Assembly: GCA_001797465.1 (NCBI GenBank)
Contig: MGPQ01000019.1
Span: 62,001 to 126,000, forward strand
Length of the DNA: 64,000 nt
Direction: 5' to 3'
Source of the DNA: Deltaproteobacteria bacterium GWB2_55_19
GTDB taxonomy: Bacteria > Desulfobacterota > GWC2-55-46
In this document: positions 35,965 to 46,176 of the stretch, piece by piece
How the letters are laid out: each line of letters opens with the position of its first letter
Numbering within the stretch: position 1 is the stretch's first letter
Position numbers and translations under genes: made by a program
The notes under the pieces: generated by a model
What the model was told of the DNA's origin: nothing
What the model saw: the letters and a program-made list of their open reading frames with translations, nothing else
The model's database searches: none

Positions 35965-36465
35965 ATGCCAGAAAAGTTAGGACACTCGATAGACGGAATT
36001 GAAGAGTACGACAACCCCATACCCGCGTGGCTCATGTGGCTCCTGTACGTGTCGATAGCCATAGCAATAGCGTACCTCGTCCTTTACCCGGGCTTCTGGA
36101 AGGGGGCTATTGGCTGGAACCAGGCCGCGATGTACGAACTGGAGATAAAAGAGGCGTCCTTAAAGTACGCTTCAGCCGGAGGCACAGCCGACCTCTCGGC
36201 GATAATCAACGACCCAACGGCGATTGCGAGGGGGCAGGAGATATTCGCCCAGAACTGCATGCCGTGCCACGGCGCTGACGCGACCGGCGGCATAGGGCCG
36301 AACCTCACGGACAACACATGGCTCTACGGCGGAGCGCCCGAGGAAGTAGTCCAGACGATAACCAACGGCACCGCGAAAGGCATGCCTGTCTGGAAGTCAC
36401 AGCTCGGGTCCAAGAAGATAGCGGACGTGGCCGCGTATGTCCTCTCCCTCGGCAAGGGCGGGTAG
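35965..36465 (+). CDS. ccoP: Cytochrome cbb3 oxidase subunit III with one heme (CcoP)
   Basis: This 166-residue subunit has an N-terminal signature GIEEYDNPIPAWLMW, a membrane segment (about 22-42) and one CMPCH at 98-102 with GIGPNLTD and GMPVW further on. Classic CcoP is about 300 residues with two hemes; here one cytochrome domain is missing. Single-heme CcoP proteins are known in some lineages, so this may be functional. Confidence 0.94.
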   Translation: MPEKLGHSIDGIEEYDNPIPAWLMWLLYVSIAIAIAYLVLYPGFWKGAIGWNQAAMYELEIKEASLKYASAGGTADLSAIINDPTAIARGQEIFAQNCMPCHGADATGGIGPNLTDNTWLYGGAPEEVVQTITNGTAKGMPVWKSQLGSKKIADVAAYVLSLGKGG

Positions 36466-36476
36466 AAAGGCCGTAA

Positions 36477-37853
36477 ATGGAAACCGAAGGGCGCACCAAG
36501 ATATACATGAGGGAGGTGGCGGGGAGGTTTATGAGGGTCCGCACCGCGGTATCCTTCTCCCTCCTCGTTGTCTACTTCGCGCTCCCGTGGGTAAAATACG
36601 GGGGAAGGCAGGCGGTCCTCTTCGACATACCTGGGAGGAAGTTCCATGTCTTCAACTTCACCTTCTGGCCCGAGGAGCTCTACTACCTCGCCTTCGCTAT
36701 CATCTTTCTCGTCATAGCCCTCTTCTTCTTTACGGCGGTAGCGGGGAGGCTCTGGTGCGGCTACGCCTGCCCGCAGACGGTATTCACCGACATATTCATG
36801 AGGATAGAGCGGCTTGTGGAGGGAGGGAGACGGACGAGGATCGCCCTTGACGAGGCTGGCTTGTCCTGGTCCAAGGCCGCGCGGAAAATCGCCAAGCACG
36901 CGCTCTGGCTCGCCTTCTCCTTTGCGACGGCCTTCGCGTTCGTCTCGTACTTCATCCCCCCGATGGAATTGCTTTCAAGGATGACCTCAGGGGCTCTCAC
37001 GTCCGCGAACGCCTTCTGGCTCGGCCTCTTCACGCTCGCCACATACGGGGACTGCGCCTTTTTAAGGGAGCTCATGTGCCTTGTGCCGTGCCCGTACGGA
37101 CGTTTTCAGTCGGCGCTATTCGACCAGGACACGCTGATTGTCGGGTACGACCAGAAAAGGGGCGAGCCGAGGGCGCACGGCAAGGATAGAAAAGACGGGG
37201 GCGGAGACTGCGTCGACTGCACGCTCTGCGTCCAGGTCTGCCCGACCGGCATAGACATAAGGAACGGGCTCCAGTACGAGTGCATCGCCTGCGCCCAGTG
37301 CATAGACGCGTGCGACGCGGTCATGAGAAAGATGGGGCTTAAGGAAGGGCTCATCAGGTACGGGTCGCTACGCACCATCTCCGGCGGTACAACGAAGGTC
37401 TTAAGGCCGAGGCTCGTACTCTACGGCGCCTGCCTCACAGCATTATTTTCGCTTCTGACCTGGAAACTCGCCACAAGGACGCCCCTTGAGATAGAGGTGC
37501 TCCGCGACAGGGCGTCCCTCTACCAGAGGGGGCCCGACGGGAGGATATCCAACCTCTACACCATAAAGGCGATGAACATGGACTCAAAAGAGCATATCTA
37601 TCGCATAAAGACCGAAGGCATTGACGCGTCCATCGTCGTCGGGAGGAACCCGGTGACGGTAAAGAGCGGAGAGGTCTACCAGACGGCGCTCGCGCTCGTA
37701 GTGGACAGGGCCGAGGGGGAGCGCGTAAAGAGGTTCGATTTTGTCCTCGAGGACGCCGCAGACCCCGGGGTCAGGGCCGCGAGGCGCTCGACGTTCCTAA
37801 TCCCTGAAGCGGGTGCGGGGAAGCTCTTAAATGCGGAAGGGGGGGTGAAATGA
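36477..37853 (+). CDS. ccoG: Cbb3 oxidase accessory polyferredoxin CcoG
   Basis: This 458-residue membrane protein resembles CcoG/FixG/RdxA, needed for cbb3 assembly and copper handling. It has about five membrane segments and two 4Fe-4S cysteine clusters (CVDCTLCVQVCPTGIDIR and CIACAQCIDACD), plus a WCGYACPQTVFTDIFM block. The C-terminal domain is beta-rich and extracytoplasmic. Its stop overlaps the ccoH start. Confidence 0.95.
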   Translation: METEGRTKIYMREVAGRFMRVRTAVSFSLLVVYFALPWVKYGGRQAVLFDIPGRKFHVFNFTFWPEELYYLAFAIIFLVIALFFFTAVAGRLWCGYACPQTVFTDIFMRIERLVEGGRRTRIALDEAGLSWSKAARKIAKHALWLAFSFATAFAFVSYFIPPMELLSRMTSGALTSANAFWLGLFTLATYGDCAFLRELMCLVPCPYGRFQSALFDQDTLIVGYDQKRGEPRAHGKDRKDGGGDCVDCTLCVQVCPTGIDIRNGLQYECIACAQCIDACDAVMRKMGLKEGLIRYGSLRTISGGTTKVLRPRLVLYGACLTALFSLLTWKLATRTPLEIEVLRDRASLYQRGPDGRISNLYTIKAMNMDSKEHIYRIKTEGIDASIVVGRNPVTVKSGEVYQTALALVVDRAEGERVKRFDFVLEDAADPGVRAARRSTFLIPEAGAGKLLNAEGGVK

Positions 37854-38305
37854 AAAATCGTTCGAGGTGGCCGCTGGCCATAGGCGTATCGCTCTCAGTC
37901 GTCTTTGCCGTGAATATGGCGTTTCTCGCGCTCGCGGTATGGAGCGACGACGGCCTTGTTGACGATAACTATTATGAAAAGGGTCTCAAATACGGAGAGA
38001 GGCTTAAGGATGCGCGAGAGCTCGGTTGGGGCCTCAGTCTCTTTGCGCAAGACAACGGCGCCGGGATGAAAGAGGTAGAGGTGAGCCTCCTTGACAGGGA
38101 CGGGCGCGCGCTCAACGGGGCGAAGGTCACTCTCCTTGCCATGAGGCCGGCTAAAGGCGGGTTTGACGTTGTCCTTGAGCTCAATAATGACGCCGGCCTT
38201 TACAAGGGGCGCTTTGGGCTCCCACTCGACGGCTGGTGGGACTTCAAGGTCACGGCTACGATTGACAACAGGTCCGTTGAAAAGACATTCAGGCTAAAGG
38301 CCTGA
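37850..38305 (+). CDS. ccoH: FixH/CcoH family protein
   Basis: This 151-residue protein has one N-terminal membrane segment (about 10-32) and the family signature DDNYYEKGLKYGERL near residue 38. FixH/CcoH assists cbb3 oxidase assembly and stability. It overlaps ccoG by 4 bp and precedes the copper ATPase, the classical order. Confidence 0.9.
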   Translation: MKNRSRWPLAIGVSLSVVFAVNMAFLALAVWSDDGLVDDNYYEKGLKYGERLKDARELGWGLSLFAQDNGAGMKEVEVSLLDRDGRALNGAKVTLLAMRPAKGGFDVVLELNNDAGLYKGRFGLPLDGWWDFKVTATIDNRSVEKTFRLKA

Positions 38306-38318
38306 ATAAGGGGTTTTC

Positions 38319-40823
38319 TTGCAGACGACGGCGATTGCAAAAGATGACGCGCTTTTCACGGACTGCCGCGAAGGGCGCTGTTTCCACTGCGGAGAGGCCC
38401 TCCCCTCGGAGCCGTTGACGCACTCCATAAAGGGCGCGCTACTGGAGTTCTGCTGTCAGGGGTGCCTCTCAGTATGCAGATATATATATGAAGCCGGGCT
38501 CGACATCTACTATGAAAAAAGGGAGAGTGAGAGGCCCGGCAGGCCCGTCGTTTTAGAGAATGAGCCTTTCGTCGACGAGACGCACATATCGGCCTCCGGG
38601 GAGATGAGCGAGGCCTCGCTCATAGTCGATGGCGTGCACTGCTCGGCCTGCATCTGGCTCATCGAAAAGGTCGCCTCCAATATAAAGGGTGTTTCCGGCG
38701 CCCGGCTGAATTTTTCGACCCACAGGCTGAAGGTCAGGTGGGACGGGGAAAAAACGTCGTTGAAAGATATAATCTCGCGCATAGGCGCCGTTGGTTACAG
38801 GGCGACGCCTTACGACCCGACGATCGAGGCCCCGCTTGAAAAGAGGCGCGACGACGCGGTCATAAGGCTCTCGGTCGCTGGGTTCGGGACCGTCGCAACG
38901 ATGTTCCTCGCAGAGGGGCTCTACGGCGGTTTTCTCTGGGGAATGGACGAGGTGTCGAGGTTTTTTCTTGAGGTATTAAGCCTCCTTGTGGCCGTACCGG
39001 TGGTATTCTACGCAGGCTTTCCTTTTTTAAGGGGGGCTTTTTACGGGATAAGGGCGAGGGCCCTTACAATGGACCTCCCCATAGCCCTCGGCATACTCAT
39101 AACCTTCGGGTACAGCCTCGCCTCTGTCTTGGGCGTCGCCGGGGGTGCCGGGGGCGGGAGCGGCGTATACTTTGACTCTGCCGCGATGTTCATATTCCTA
39201 ATACTCATAGGCAGGCTCCTTGAGGCAGAGGCGAGGAAGAGGGCGGGGTGGACGGCGTTAGGCCTATCCGCACGCGAGACGATGAGCGCAACACTCTACA
39301 CGAACGGGGTAAGGAGATTGGCTTCAGTTAGGTCGCTTGTCCCCGGCGACATGGTGGAAGTAAAGCCCGGGGAGAGGATCCCTGTCGACGGGTCCGTCTT
39401 CGAGGGCGCTTCAAAGGTGGATGAATCGATGCTTACGGGAGAGTCCATTGCCGTTGACAAGCCCTCGGGCGCAAAGGTCTGGAGCGGCACCATGAACCTC
39501 GACGGCAGGCTCCTCGTAAAGGTCGTTGCGGCCGGGGACTTTACGCGCCTCTCAGGCATAAGGAGGCTCGTAGAGGACGCGCTCCTCAAGAAAACAGCGA
39601 TACAGCTCATGGCGGACAGGGCCGCGGGGTACTTCATACCTATGGTCCTCGCGATAGCCTCCCTTACGTTCATCTACTGGTCTCTGTATGCCGGATCAGA
39701 GGTGGCCGCCGTATATGCGGTTTCCGTCCTTATCATAACGTGCCCGTGCGCGCTCGCGCTCGCCACCCCGGCCGCTATCCTCGCTGGGACAACGAGGGCG
39801 GCCAGAGAAGGGATACTCGTTAAGGGGAGCGAGGTCCTGGAAAAGGCATGCAAGGCGACGCACGTCGTATTCGACAAGACCGGGACCTTGACCGAGGGAA
39901 GGATGTCGGTGACGGAGATAGACCCGTCAAATGGGGTCGATGAGGCGGAGCTCCTGGCAATCGTTGCTTCCCTTGAGCAGTACTCGGAGCACCCCATAGG
40001 AAAGGCGATACACACTGAAGCGCTCAAGCGTTCCGCCCGCATATCGCAATCGTCCTTCAAGGCCTATCCGGGAAAGGGCGTTGAAGGCGAACTCCGCGCC
40101 GCAATGGACGGGGACAAAGTACCGGCGAGGAAGGACGGCGCGAGGGCCTGGGTAGGGAGCGCGACGTTCATAACTGAAAAAGGCTTTTTGATCCCCTCGC
40201 GCATATTCGAGCATGCCGCCGGGCTCTCCGCCAGCGGAAGGACCGTTGTCTTTGCGGCAATGTCGGGTTACGAAGAGGCGCTCGGCCTCATAGCGGTATC
40301 CGACCCCGTGAGGAAAGAGTCTCCCGAGCTCGTCGTGAGGCTTAAAAAAATGGGGCTCAAGGTAAGCCTGCTTTCAGGCGACGTCCCGGCTACCGCCTAT
40401 TCCGTCGGCAAGGCCGTAGGCATAGACATCGTGGCCGGAGGGGTGCTCCCCGAGGCTAAGGAGGCGTACATACGGGGCCTTAAGGGGCGCGGGGAAAAGG
40501 TGATAATGGTCGGAGACGGGGTCAACGACGGCCCGGCGCTCGCGGCCTCGGACGTGGGCATAGCGATGGGGTCCGGCACCGACCTCGCAATAGGCTCAGC
40601 CGACATAGTCCTCCTTGACAACAGGACGGCGAACGTCGCCCGCGCCATAGAGCTCTCAAGGTCCACCATGAGGGCGATAAAAGAGAACCTCGCGATATCG
40701 GTCGCATATAACCTCATAGTCACGCCGCTTGCGGCGCTCGGGCTCGTCTTCCCGCTCCTTGCGGCGGTGGCCATGCCAATAAGCTCGCTCGTCGTCATCG
40801 GGAATTCGATAAGGAGAAGATGA
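38319..40823 (+). CDS. ccoI: Copper-transporting P1B-type ATPase (CcoI)
   Basis: This 834-residue protein exports copper across the inner membrane to load the cbb3 catalytic site. The TTG start is preceded by AAGGGG. An N-terminal cysteine-rich domain (CRGRCFHCG-like, CCQGCLSVC) precedes an HMA domain with GVHCSACIW. The membrane core has CPC at about 475-477; the phosphorylation site DKTGTLTEG is at about 518 and the hinge is VGDGVNDGPAL. The CcoI-type N-terminal metal-binding pattern and operon support the function over a general copper pump. Confidence 0.94.
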   Translation: MQTTAIAKDDALFTDCREGRCFHCGEALPSEPLTHSIKGALLEFCCQGCLSVCRYIYEAGLDIYYEKRESERPGRPVVLENEPFVDETHISASGEMSEASLIVDGVHCSACIWLIEKVASNIKGVSGARLNFSTHRLKVRWDGEKTSLKDIISRIGAVGYRATPYDPTIEAPLEKRRDDAVIRLSVAGFGTVATMFLAEGLYGGFLWGMDEVSRFFLEVLSLLVAVPVVFYAGFPFLRGAFYGIRARALTMDLPIALGILITFGYSLASVLGVAGGAGGGSGVYFDSAAMFIFLILIGRLLEAEARKRAGWTALGLSARETMSATLYTNGVRRLASVRSLVPGDMVEVKPGERIPVDGSVFEGASKVDESMLTGESIAVDKPSGAKVWSGTMNLDGRLLVKVVAAGDFTRLSGIRRLVEDALLKKTAIQLMADRAAGYFIPMVLAIASLTFIYWSLYAGSEVAAVYAVSVLIITCPCALALATPAAILAGTTRAAREGILVKGSEVLEKACKATHVVFDKTGTLTEGRMSVTEIDPSNGVDEAELLAIVASLEQYSEHPIGKAIHTEALKRSARISQSSFKAYPGKGVEGELRAAMDGDKVPARKDGARAWVGSATFITEKGFLIPSRIFEHAAGLSASGRTVVFAAMSGYEEALGLIAVSDPVRKESPELVVRLKKMGLKVSLLSGDVPATAYSVGKAVGIDIVAGGVLPEAKEAYIRGLKGRGEKVIMVGDGVNDGPALAASDVGIAMGSGTDLAIGSADIVLLDNRTANVARAIELSRSTMRAIKENLAISVAYNLIVTPLAALGLVFPLLAAVAMPISSLVVIGNSIRRR

Positions 40824-40824
40824 T

Positions 40825-40971
40825 ATGGAGATGCTCTACATTATGATACCGGCGGTCATATTTTTAGGCGTTGTCGCCCTCATATTCCTCATCTGGTCGG
40901 TAAAGTCCGGCCAGTTCGAGGATTTAGAGGGGCCTGGGCACAGGATATTCTTCGACGACGAGGAGAAGTAG
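40825..40971 (+). CDS. ccoS: Cbb3 oxidase maturation protein CcoS
   Basis: This 48-residue protein has one membrane segment (IPAVIFLGVVALIFLIWSV) and the CcoS signature GQFEDLEGPGHRIFFDDEE. CcoS is needed for heme/copper insertion into the oxidase. It starts 1 bp after the ccoI stop. The signature is specific despite the small size. Confidence 0.93.
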   Translation: MEMLYIMIPAVIFLGVVALIFLIWSVKSGQFEDLEGPGHRIFFDDEEK

Positions 40972-40975
40972 TCTT

Positions 40976-41671
40976 ATGGGAGACTATCTTCTCCTGTTCA
41001 CGGCAGGGGTGCTCGGCGCGCTCCACTGTGTCGCCATGTGCGGGGCGCTCGCCGCGGCCTGTGGCATGAAGCTCGGCGGAGGCCTCAAATTCTCGCTCGT
41101 TTATAACTCCGGGAGGCTCTTGTCCTATGCCGCGCTCGGCGCGCTTGCCGGGTTCGTCGGAAAGGCGCTTTCCGGCACAGGCGTCTTCGGAGGCCTCCAG
41201 TCGGCTGTCCCCGTCGTTGCCGGGGTCGTGATGGTCGCCATAGGCCTCGACATGCTCGGCCTCATGCCCGGATTCGTAAAGAGGCGGCTGTCGTCCGTCT
41301 TTCCGTCGGGTTTACTCAGCCGCGCGCTTATGCGCGTCAACAAGGGGCCCGCCGTTTCCTCCGGGGGACGGACGGCGCTGCTTGTAGGCATGCTTAACGG
41401 GCTCGTGCCCTGCGGCCTCTTATATGCCGCTGGGCTCAAGGCCGCCTCCACGGGAAGCCCGATAGAGGGCGCGCTCGTGACACTCTCGCTCGGCGCGGGC
41501 ACATTCGTGCCGATGCTCTTCGCCGGGTCCATTACGGGCTTGAGGCTCAAAGCGCTCCCCATTACGGCGATATCGTCGGTTATAATAATTGCGCTCGGCA
41601 TAAAAGCCATCCTCCACTTCCATGTTTCAACGGACCTCCTCGCCATACTATATCCGTTATGCGCCGTCTGA
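40976..41671 (+). CDS. Sulfite exporter TauE/SafE-like membrane protein
   Basis: This 231-residue protein has about six membrane segments and the family motifs GVLGALHCVAMCG at the N-terminus and LNGLVPCGLLYAAG near residue 145. Members often end cbb3 gene clusters and may move copper or another metal; the exact role is unsettled. The conserved His/Cys pairs in the first motif suggest metal handling. It follows ccoS by 4 bp. Confidence 0.85.
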   Translation: MGDYLLLFTAGVLGALHCVAMCGALAAACGMKLGGGLKFSLVYNSGRLLSYAALGALAGFVGKALSGTGVFGGLQSAVPVVAGVVMVAIGLDMLGLMPGFVKRRLSSVFPSGLLSRALMRVNKGPAVSSGGRTALLVGMLNGLVPCGLLYAAGLKAASTGSPIEGALVTLSLGAGTFVPMLFAGSITGLRLKALPITAISSVIIIALGIKAILHFHVSTDLLAILYPLCAV

Positions 41672-41842
41672 CGCGGGCAAGGCGCGCCCTCCCATATACC
41701 CCACAACAGGCGGATACAGGCAAAAACCCGCGGCCTTCCTTGACAATTTCAGGTTTTAAGGATACCCTTTTCCGTGGCTCAGGCCTAAGCCGAAGGGCGC
41801 GCCTCCTTTGAGCCCCAGCGATTAGACGCCCCCATATCCCCA

Positions 41843-44170
41843 ATGCGGAATACCGACATCCTCTCTAAGCTAAAATACAACCGGCTGATCCCGGTCCTCG
41901 TCGGCATAGCCACGGTGCTTGGCACGCTCGTCATCTGGCAACTCCTTTCAGCCCGGGAGCATGAAGAGATAGAGCAGATGGTCAGTCTCAAAGCCGCCTC
42001 GGTCAAGGACGACATCAAGGACAACGTGGAGTTCAGGATCAACGCGCTCGTAAGGATGGCCCGGAGGCTTGAGCTACAGGCGCGGCCCGAAAGGCGGGAG
42101 TGGGAGGCGGACGCGGGCCTTTACTACGAGCACGACAGGAGCTACCGGGCGATAGCCTGGATAGACCCGTCGTTCGTTGCCCGCTGGACGGTCCCGGCCG
42201 GCGCGGACCTTAAGGAGCTTAACCAGCTCCTTAGGCCTGAAAACCCGGCCATCGGGACGCTTGAGGAGGCGAGGGACTCAAAGAGGGTCGTCTTGAGCGG
42301 GGTATTGAGGCTGTCCGACGGGAAGGCCGGTTTCATCGCCGCGGTCCCGCTCTCCGGACGGGTCAACGGCTTCATAGCCGCGACCTTCGAGAGCCAGGGC
42401 TTTTTCCACAACCTCCTCGCTTCCCAGCGGGAGACCAACGATTATGCTATCGAGGTCTATAACGAAGGCAGGCTTGCGTACTCGAGCGACCCGGAGGCGG
42501 GTTCATTCAGGCCCCACGCACATGACACAACAATTGAGTTTTACGGTTCCAGCTGGTCCATAAAGGCGTGGCCCAGGGCGGAGTATTTAAGAAGGGTTGA
42601 TTCGAGCATCCCGGAGGCCATACTCGTAACAGGTTTCCTCACCTCGGTCCTCCTCTCGGGCGCCATATACTCTGCCCAGAGAGCTCTCAAGAACGGGCGC
42701 GACCTTGCCTCCGCGAACCTCAAGCTCAAGGGCGAGATATCCGAGAGGGTATTTGCCGAGGGTAAAAGCGCGCGCCTGACCAGGCTTTATTCCGTACTCT
42801 CCATGGTCAATGAGGCGATAGTGCGCCTGCGCGACCCGCAGGAGCTCTATGAAAGGGTCTGCCGCATAGCGGTTGAGGAAGGGGGCTTCGTTATGGCATG
42901 GGTGGGGACCCTTGAAGCCGGCGGGACCTCGATTGCGCCGAAGGCACACTTTGGCAGGGAGGAGGGCTACCTTGCGGGTGCGCGGATAAGCGTCTTGGAG
43001 AGTTCGCAAAGGGGCAGGGGGCCGACGGGGAGCGCCATACGCGAGGGCAGGCACTTCATATGCGGCGATTTAGCGTCCGACGAGCGGATGTCCCCGTGGC
43101 GTGATGACGCACTTGCCCGCGGATACCGTTCCTCGGCGGCGTTCCCCCTCATAGTGAGAGGCAGGGTGGCCGGTGCGCTTACCTTATATGCGGCAGAGCC
43201 ATGCTTCTTCGATTCGGAACAGGTACAGCTCCTTACGGCGCTTTCCGCGGACATCTCCCTGGCGATGGAATCCATAGTAGCCGATATTCAGAGGAGGAAG
43301 GCCGAAGATGATCTCATCAGGCACCGCGAACGCCTCGAAGATGTCGTCGAGGAGAGGACCAGGGAACTGCAGGACCTGAACGAGAAGCTCTCATTCGAGG
43401 TGACGGTAAGGAGGGGCGCCGAGGAGGCGATATCGCAGATGAACACGCTCCTGGAGAAAAGGGCCGTCGAGCTCGAGGCCGTGAACAAGGAGCTTGAGGC
43501 GTTTACGTACTCGGCCTCTCACGACCTCCAGGAGCCGCTCCGGGTCGTCTCCGGATATGTCCAGTTGCTTCAGAAGAGATACAAGGGGAAGCTCGACAAG
43601 GACGCCGAAGAGTTCATCTCCTTTGCCGTCGACGGCGTCAGGCGCATGCAGAGGCTCATAAGCGACCTCCTTTCATACTCGAGGATAGGGAAGATAAAAG
43701 AGTTCGGCATCGTGGACTGCGAGGACGTCCTTAAGGGCACGCTCTCGGACCTTAAGACCCTTATCGACGAGACGGGCGCAACGGTGGCGCACTCCCCGCT
43801 CCCGGTCCTCGCGGCGGACTGCTCGCAGATGGCGCACCTCTTCATGAACCTCATAGGGAACTCGATAAAATACAGGTCCAGGGAGACTCCGCTTATAAGG
43901 ATATCGGCCGAGAGGAAGGGGGGCGAGTGGCTCTTCGCCTTCAGGGACAACGGCATAGGCATAGACCCGAAATACTTCGAGCGTATATTCGAGATATTCC
44001 AGAGGCTCCACGGCAAAGGCGCGCACTCCGGGAGCGGCATAGGCCTGTCCATCTGCAAGAAGGTCGTAGAGAACCACGGCGGCAGGATTTGGGTCGAGTC
44101 CCAGCCTCACGAGGGCGCGACGTTCTATTTCACCATACCAATGAAAGAGGAAGACCATGAAGGAGAGTAG
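41843..44170 (+). CDS. Membrane sensor histidine kinase with GAF domain
   Basis: This 775-residue kinase has a CHASE-like periplasmic sensor between membrane segments at about 16-36 and 262-282, then a GAF domain (about 320-470), a coiled coil (about 480-560), HisKA with [19 protein letters not shown] and HATPase with [18 protein letters not shown] and [14 protein letters not shown]. The N-box is NLIGNSIKY. The catalytic half is of the phytochrome-type kinase class, which pairs with Rcp1-type regulators such as the one that overlaps its stop. No clear ribosome site precedes the ATG. Confidence 0.88.
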   Translation: MRNTDILSKLKYNRLIPVLVGIATVLGTLVIWQLLSAREHEEIEQMVSLKAASVKDDIKDNVEFRINALVRMARRLELQARPERREWEADAGLYYEHDRSYRAIAWIDPSFVARWTVPAGADLKELNQLLRPENPAIGTLEEARDSKRVVLSGVLRLSDGKAGFIAAVPLSGRVNGFIAATFESQGFFHNLLASQRETNDYAIEVYNEGRLAYSSDPEAGSFRPHAHDTTIEFYGSSWSIKAWPRAEYLRRVDSSIPEAILVTGFLTSVLLSGAIYSAQRALKNGRDLASANLKLKGEISERVFAEGKSARLTRLYSVLSMVNEAIVRLRDPQELYERVCRIAVEEGGFVMAWVGTLEAGGTSIAPKAHFGREEGYLAGARISVLESSQRGRGPTGSAIREGRHFICGDLASDERMSPWRDDALARGYRSSAAFPLIVRGRVAGALTLYAAEPCFFDSEQVQLLTALSADISLAMESIVADIQRRKAEDDLIRHRERLEDVVEERTRELQDLNEKLSFEVTVRRGAEEAISQMNTLLEKRAVELEAVNKELEAFTYSASHDLQEPLRVVSGYVQLLQKRYKGKLDKDAEEFISFAVDGVRRMQRLISDLLSYSRIGKIKEFGIVDCEDVLKGTLSDLKTLIDETGATVAHSPLPVLAADCSQMAHLFMNLIGNSIKYRSRETPLIRISAERKGGEWLFAFRDNGIGIDPKYFERIFEIFQRLHGKGAHSGSGIGLSICKKVVENHGGRIWVESQPHEGATFYFTIPMKEEDHEGE

Positions 44171-44597
44171 CCAGCCGATAGAGATACTGATGGTAGAGGA
44201 CAACCCGTCCGACGTCCGCCTTACCATAGAGGCGTTCAAGGACGCGAAGGTCCTGAACAACATGAGTGTGGCGACGGACGGAGAGGACGCGCTTAAGTTC
44301 CTTAAGCGCGAGGGGCCTTACAAAGACGCGCCGAGGCCGGACCTGATACTCCTCGACCTTAACCTCCCCAAGATGAACGGCAAGGAGGTGCTCGGGGAGA
44401 TAAAGAGTGACCCGGACCTTAAAAGGATACCTGTCGTGGTCCTTACCACTTCCGACAACGAGCAGGACGTCAGAGGGGCCTACGACCTCCACGTGAACGC
44501 CTATGTGAGGAAACCCGTGGACCTCGACCAGTTCATAAAGATCGTCGAAGCTGTTGAAGGGTTCTGGCTTTCCGTAGTAAAATTCCCCCCGAAGTGA
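44157..44597 (+). CDS. Rcp1-like single-domain response regulator
   Basis: This 146-residue protein is a stand-alone REC domain with the acceptor D67 in [13 protein letters not shown] and the signature [10 protein letters not shown] near the N-terminus, plus [13 protein letters not shown] at the end. It matches the Rcp1 class that partners with phytochrome-like kinases and has no output domain. It overlaps the kinase by 14 bp and is probably its phosphorylation target or a shuttle to the downstream activator. Confidence 0.9.
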   Translation: MKESSQPIEILMVEDNPSDVRLTIEAFKDAKVLNNMSVATDGEDALKFLKREGPYKDAPRPDLILLDLNLPKMNGKEVLGEIKSDPDLKRIPVVVLTTSDNEQDVRGAYDLHVNAYVRKPVDLDQFIKIVEAVEGFWLSVVKFPPK

Positions 44598-44640
44598 GTA
44601 ATGGCCCCGGAGACCCCGGACAGGTAAATGAAAGGACCCG

Positions 44641-46005
44641 ATGGAAGGCGAAGCTCTTGACATCCTGCTCGTAGACGACAACCCGGCGGACGCGCGCCTC
44701 ATAAAAGAGATGCTCGTCGACGCCGAGGGGGCGTTCTCGGTCAGGTGCGCGGGGAGGCTTGACGAGGCGCTCGACGCCGTGGCGTCCTCCCGGTTCGGCA
44801 TCATCCTCCTGGACCTCATGCTCCCGGATAGCCGTGGCTTCGACACGTTTTCCGCCATGCACGGAATGGCGGGCTCGGTGCCGATAGTGGTGCTGACGGG
44901 GCTCTCGGACGAGAACCTCGCGGCAAGGGCCGTTCGCGCCGGCGCCCAGGACTACCTCGTAAAGGGGCAGGTGGATACCGCCATGCTTGTGCGCGCCATG
45001 CGCTTCGCCATAGAGAGGAAGCGACAGACCTCGGCGAGGCAGGGCGGACGCCCTCGGGAAAAAGAGCGCGGCAGGCTTAAGATGATCGGGTCCGGCCCGG
45101 CCTTCAGGGAGATCGAGGACCTCGTCCATACGGTCGCGAAGACCTCTAACACCTCGGTCCTCATAAAGGGCGAGACCGGCACGGGTAAGGGGGTAGTCGC
45201 CAACGCCATCCATTCGGTATCGAGCAGGGCTAACGAGCCGTTTATCGAGATCAACTGCGGCGCCATACCGGATACGCTCCTCGAGACCGAGATGTTCGGT
45301 TACGAGAAGGGCGCCTTCACCGACGCGAAGACGGCTAAGAAGGGCCTTTTTGAGCTCGCCGAGGGCGGGACGGTCTTCCTGGACGAGATAGGCGACATGG
45401 ACATGAAGCTCCAGCCGAAACTCCTCCAGTTCCTGGAATCGCGCGCGTTCAGGAAGGTCGGCGGCACCCGGGACATCAGGGTGAACCTCCGCGTAATAGC
45501 CGCGACGAACAAGGACCTCGAATCTATGGTCAGGGAGAAGAGGTTCAGGGAGGACCTCTTTTACAGGCTGAAGGTTATGGTAATAACCCTGCCGCCGCTA
45601 CGCGAGAGGAAGGAAGACATAATATCACTCGCCGAGCACTTCATTGTGATGTATTCGGAAGCCGGCGGAGTTGCAAAAAAGCTCTCTCCGGAGTGCCGGG
45701 AGATATTACTCTCGTACGCATGGCCGGGCAATATCCGGGAGTTGAAGAACGTCATTGAGCACGCGACCATCGTCGCCGGTGGCGACGAGATAAAAAAAGA
45801 GGACCTGCCGGGAGAGCTTATCAGTGTAAGCGCCTCCCGCGTAGCTGAAGCGCCATTCGCGTCGAGCTTAAGCCTCGAAGAGGTGGAAAAGGCGCATATA
45901 CTGCATGTCCTCAAATCAGTCGGCAACAACAAGACCGCGGCCTCAAACATCCTCGGCATATCGCGCCTTACCCTTCGGAAAAAGCTCACAGACTACGGGT
46001 TGTAG
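44641..46005 (+). CDS. Sigma-54-dependent activator (REC-AAA+-Fis)
   Basis: This 454-residue NtrC-type activator has a REC domain (about 5-125, D58 in IILLDLMLPDSRG), an AAA+ domain (about 150-380) with Walker A GETGTGKG, GAFTDA in place of GAFTGA, Walker B GGTVFLDEIGDM, and a Fis-type HTH at the C-terminus (NNKTAASNILGISRLTLRKKL). It drives transcription from sigma-54 promoters, such as the near-perfect one 157 bp downstream. The REC subtype is more like those in kinase-linked proteins than classic NtrC. Confidence 0.92.
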   Translation: MEGEALDILLVDDNPADARLIKEMLVDAEGAFSVRCAGRLDEALDAVASSRFGIILLDLMLPDSRGFDTFSAMHGMAGSVPIVVLTGLSDENLAARAVRAGAQDYLVKGQVDTAMLVRAMRFAIERKRQTSARQGGRPREKERGRLKMIGSGPAFREIEDLVHTVAKTSNTSVLIKGETGTGKGVVANAIHSVSSRANEPFIEINCGAIPDTLLETEMFGYEKGAFTDAKTAKKGLFELAEGGTVFLDEIGDMDMKLQPKLLQFLESRAFRKVGGTRDIRVNLRVIAATNKDLESMVREKRFREDLFYRLKVMVITLPPLRERKEDIISLAEHFIVMYSEAGGVAKKLSPECREILLSYAWPGNIRELKNVIEHATIVAGGDEIKKEDLPGELISVSASRVAEAPFASSLSLEEVEKAHILHVLKSVGNNKTAASNILGISRLTLRKKLTDYGL

Positions 46006-46068
46006 CAACACCCCTCCCGGAAACCCCATACCGCCGCTTTTCATTCCATCAAACAGAGTGATAACTTT

Positions 46069-46101
46069 CTTACCATCCTTGCCTGGTAAGTTTCTTACCA
46101 G
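46069..46101. promoter_or_regulatory. Tandem dyads, candidate upstream activator site
   Basis: CTTACCA at 46069-46075 faces TGGTAAG, and CTGGTAAG-TTT-CTTACCAG at 46083-46101 is a perfect 8+3+8 palindrome. These dyads share half-sites and lie about 60-95 bp upstream of the -24 element of the sigma-54 promoter, the right range for an enhancer-binding protein. The encoded activator gene ends about 65 bp upstream, so it may bind here. Confidence 0.6.
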
Positions 46102-46161
46102 CTGGCGGTGTTTTATTGCCCCTTCTTATTGTAACTCATTGAAAATTAGCGACAATTAGTT

Positions 46162-46176
46162 TGGCACGCGAGTTGC
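46162..46176 (+). promoter_or_regulatory. Near-perfect sigma-54 promoter of the RpoS-like gene
   Basis: TTGGCACGCGAGTTGCT matches the -24/-12 consensus almost base for base, with GG and GC 10 bp apart. The predicted start near 46188 leaves a structured leader of about 195 nt before the ATG at 46385. It lies in the 379-bp gap between the activator and sigma-factor genes. Confidence 0.88.

Noticed and set aside
44641-46005. Possible inactivity of the sigma-54 activator because GAFTGA reads GAFTDA
   Set aside because: The final glycine of this loop varies in natural activators, and Walker A, Walker B and the rest of the domain are intact.
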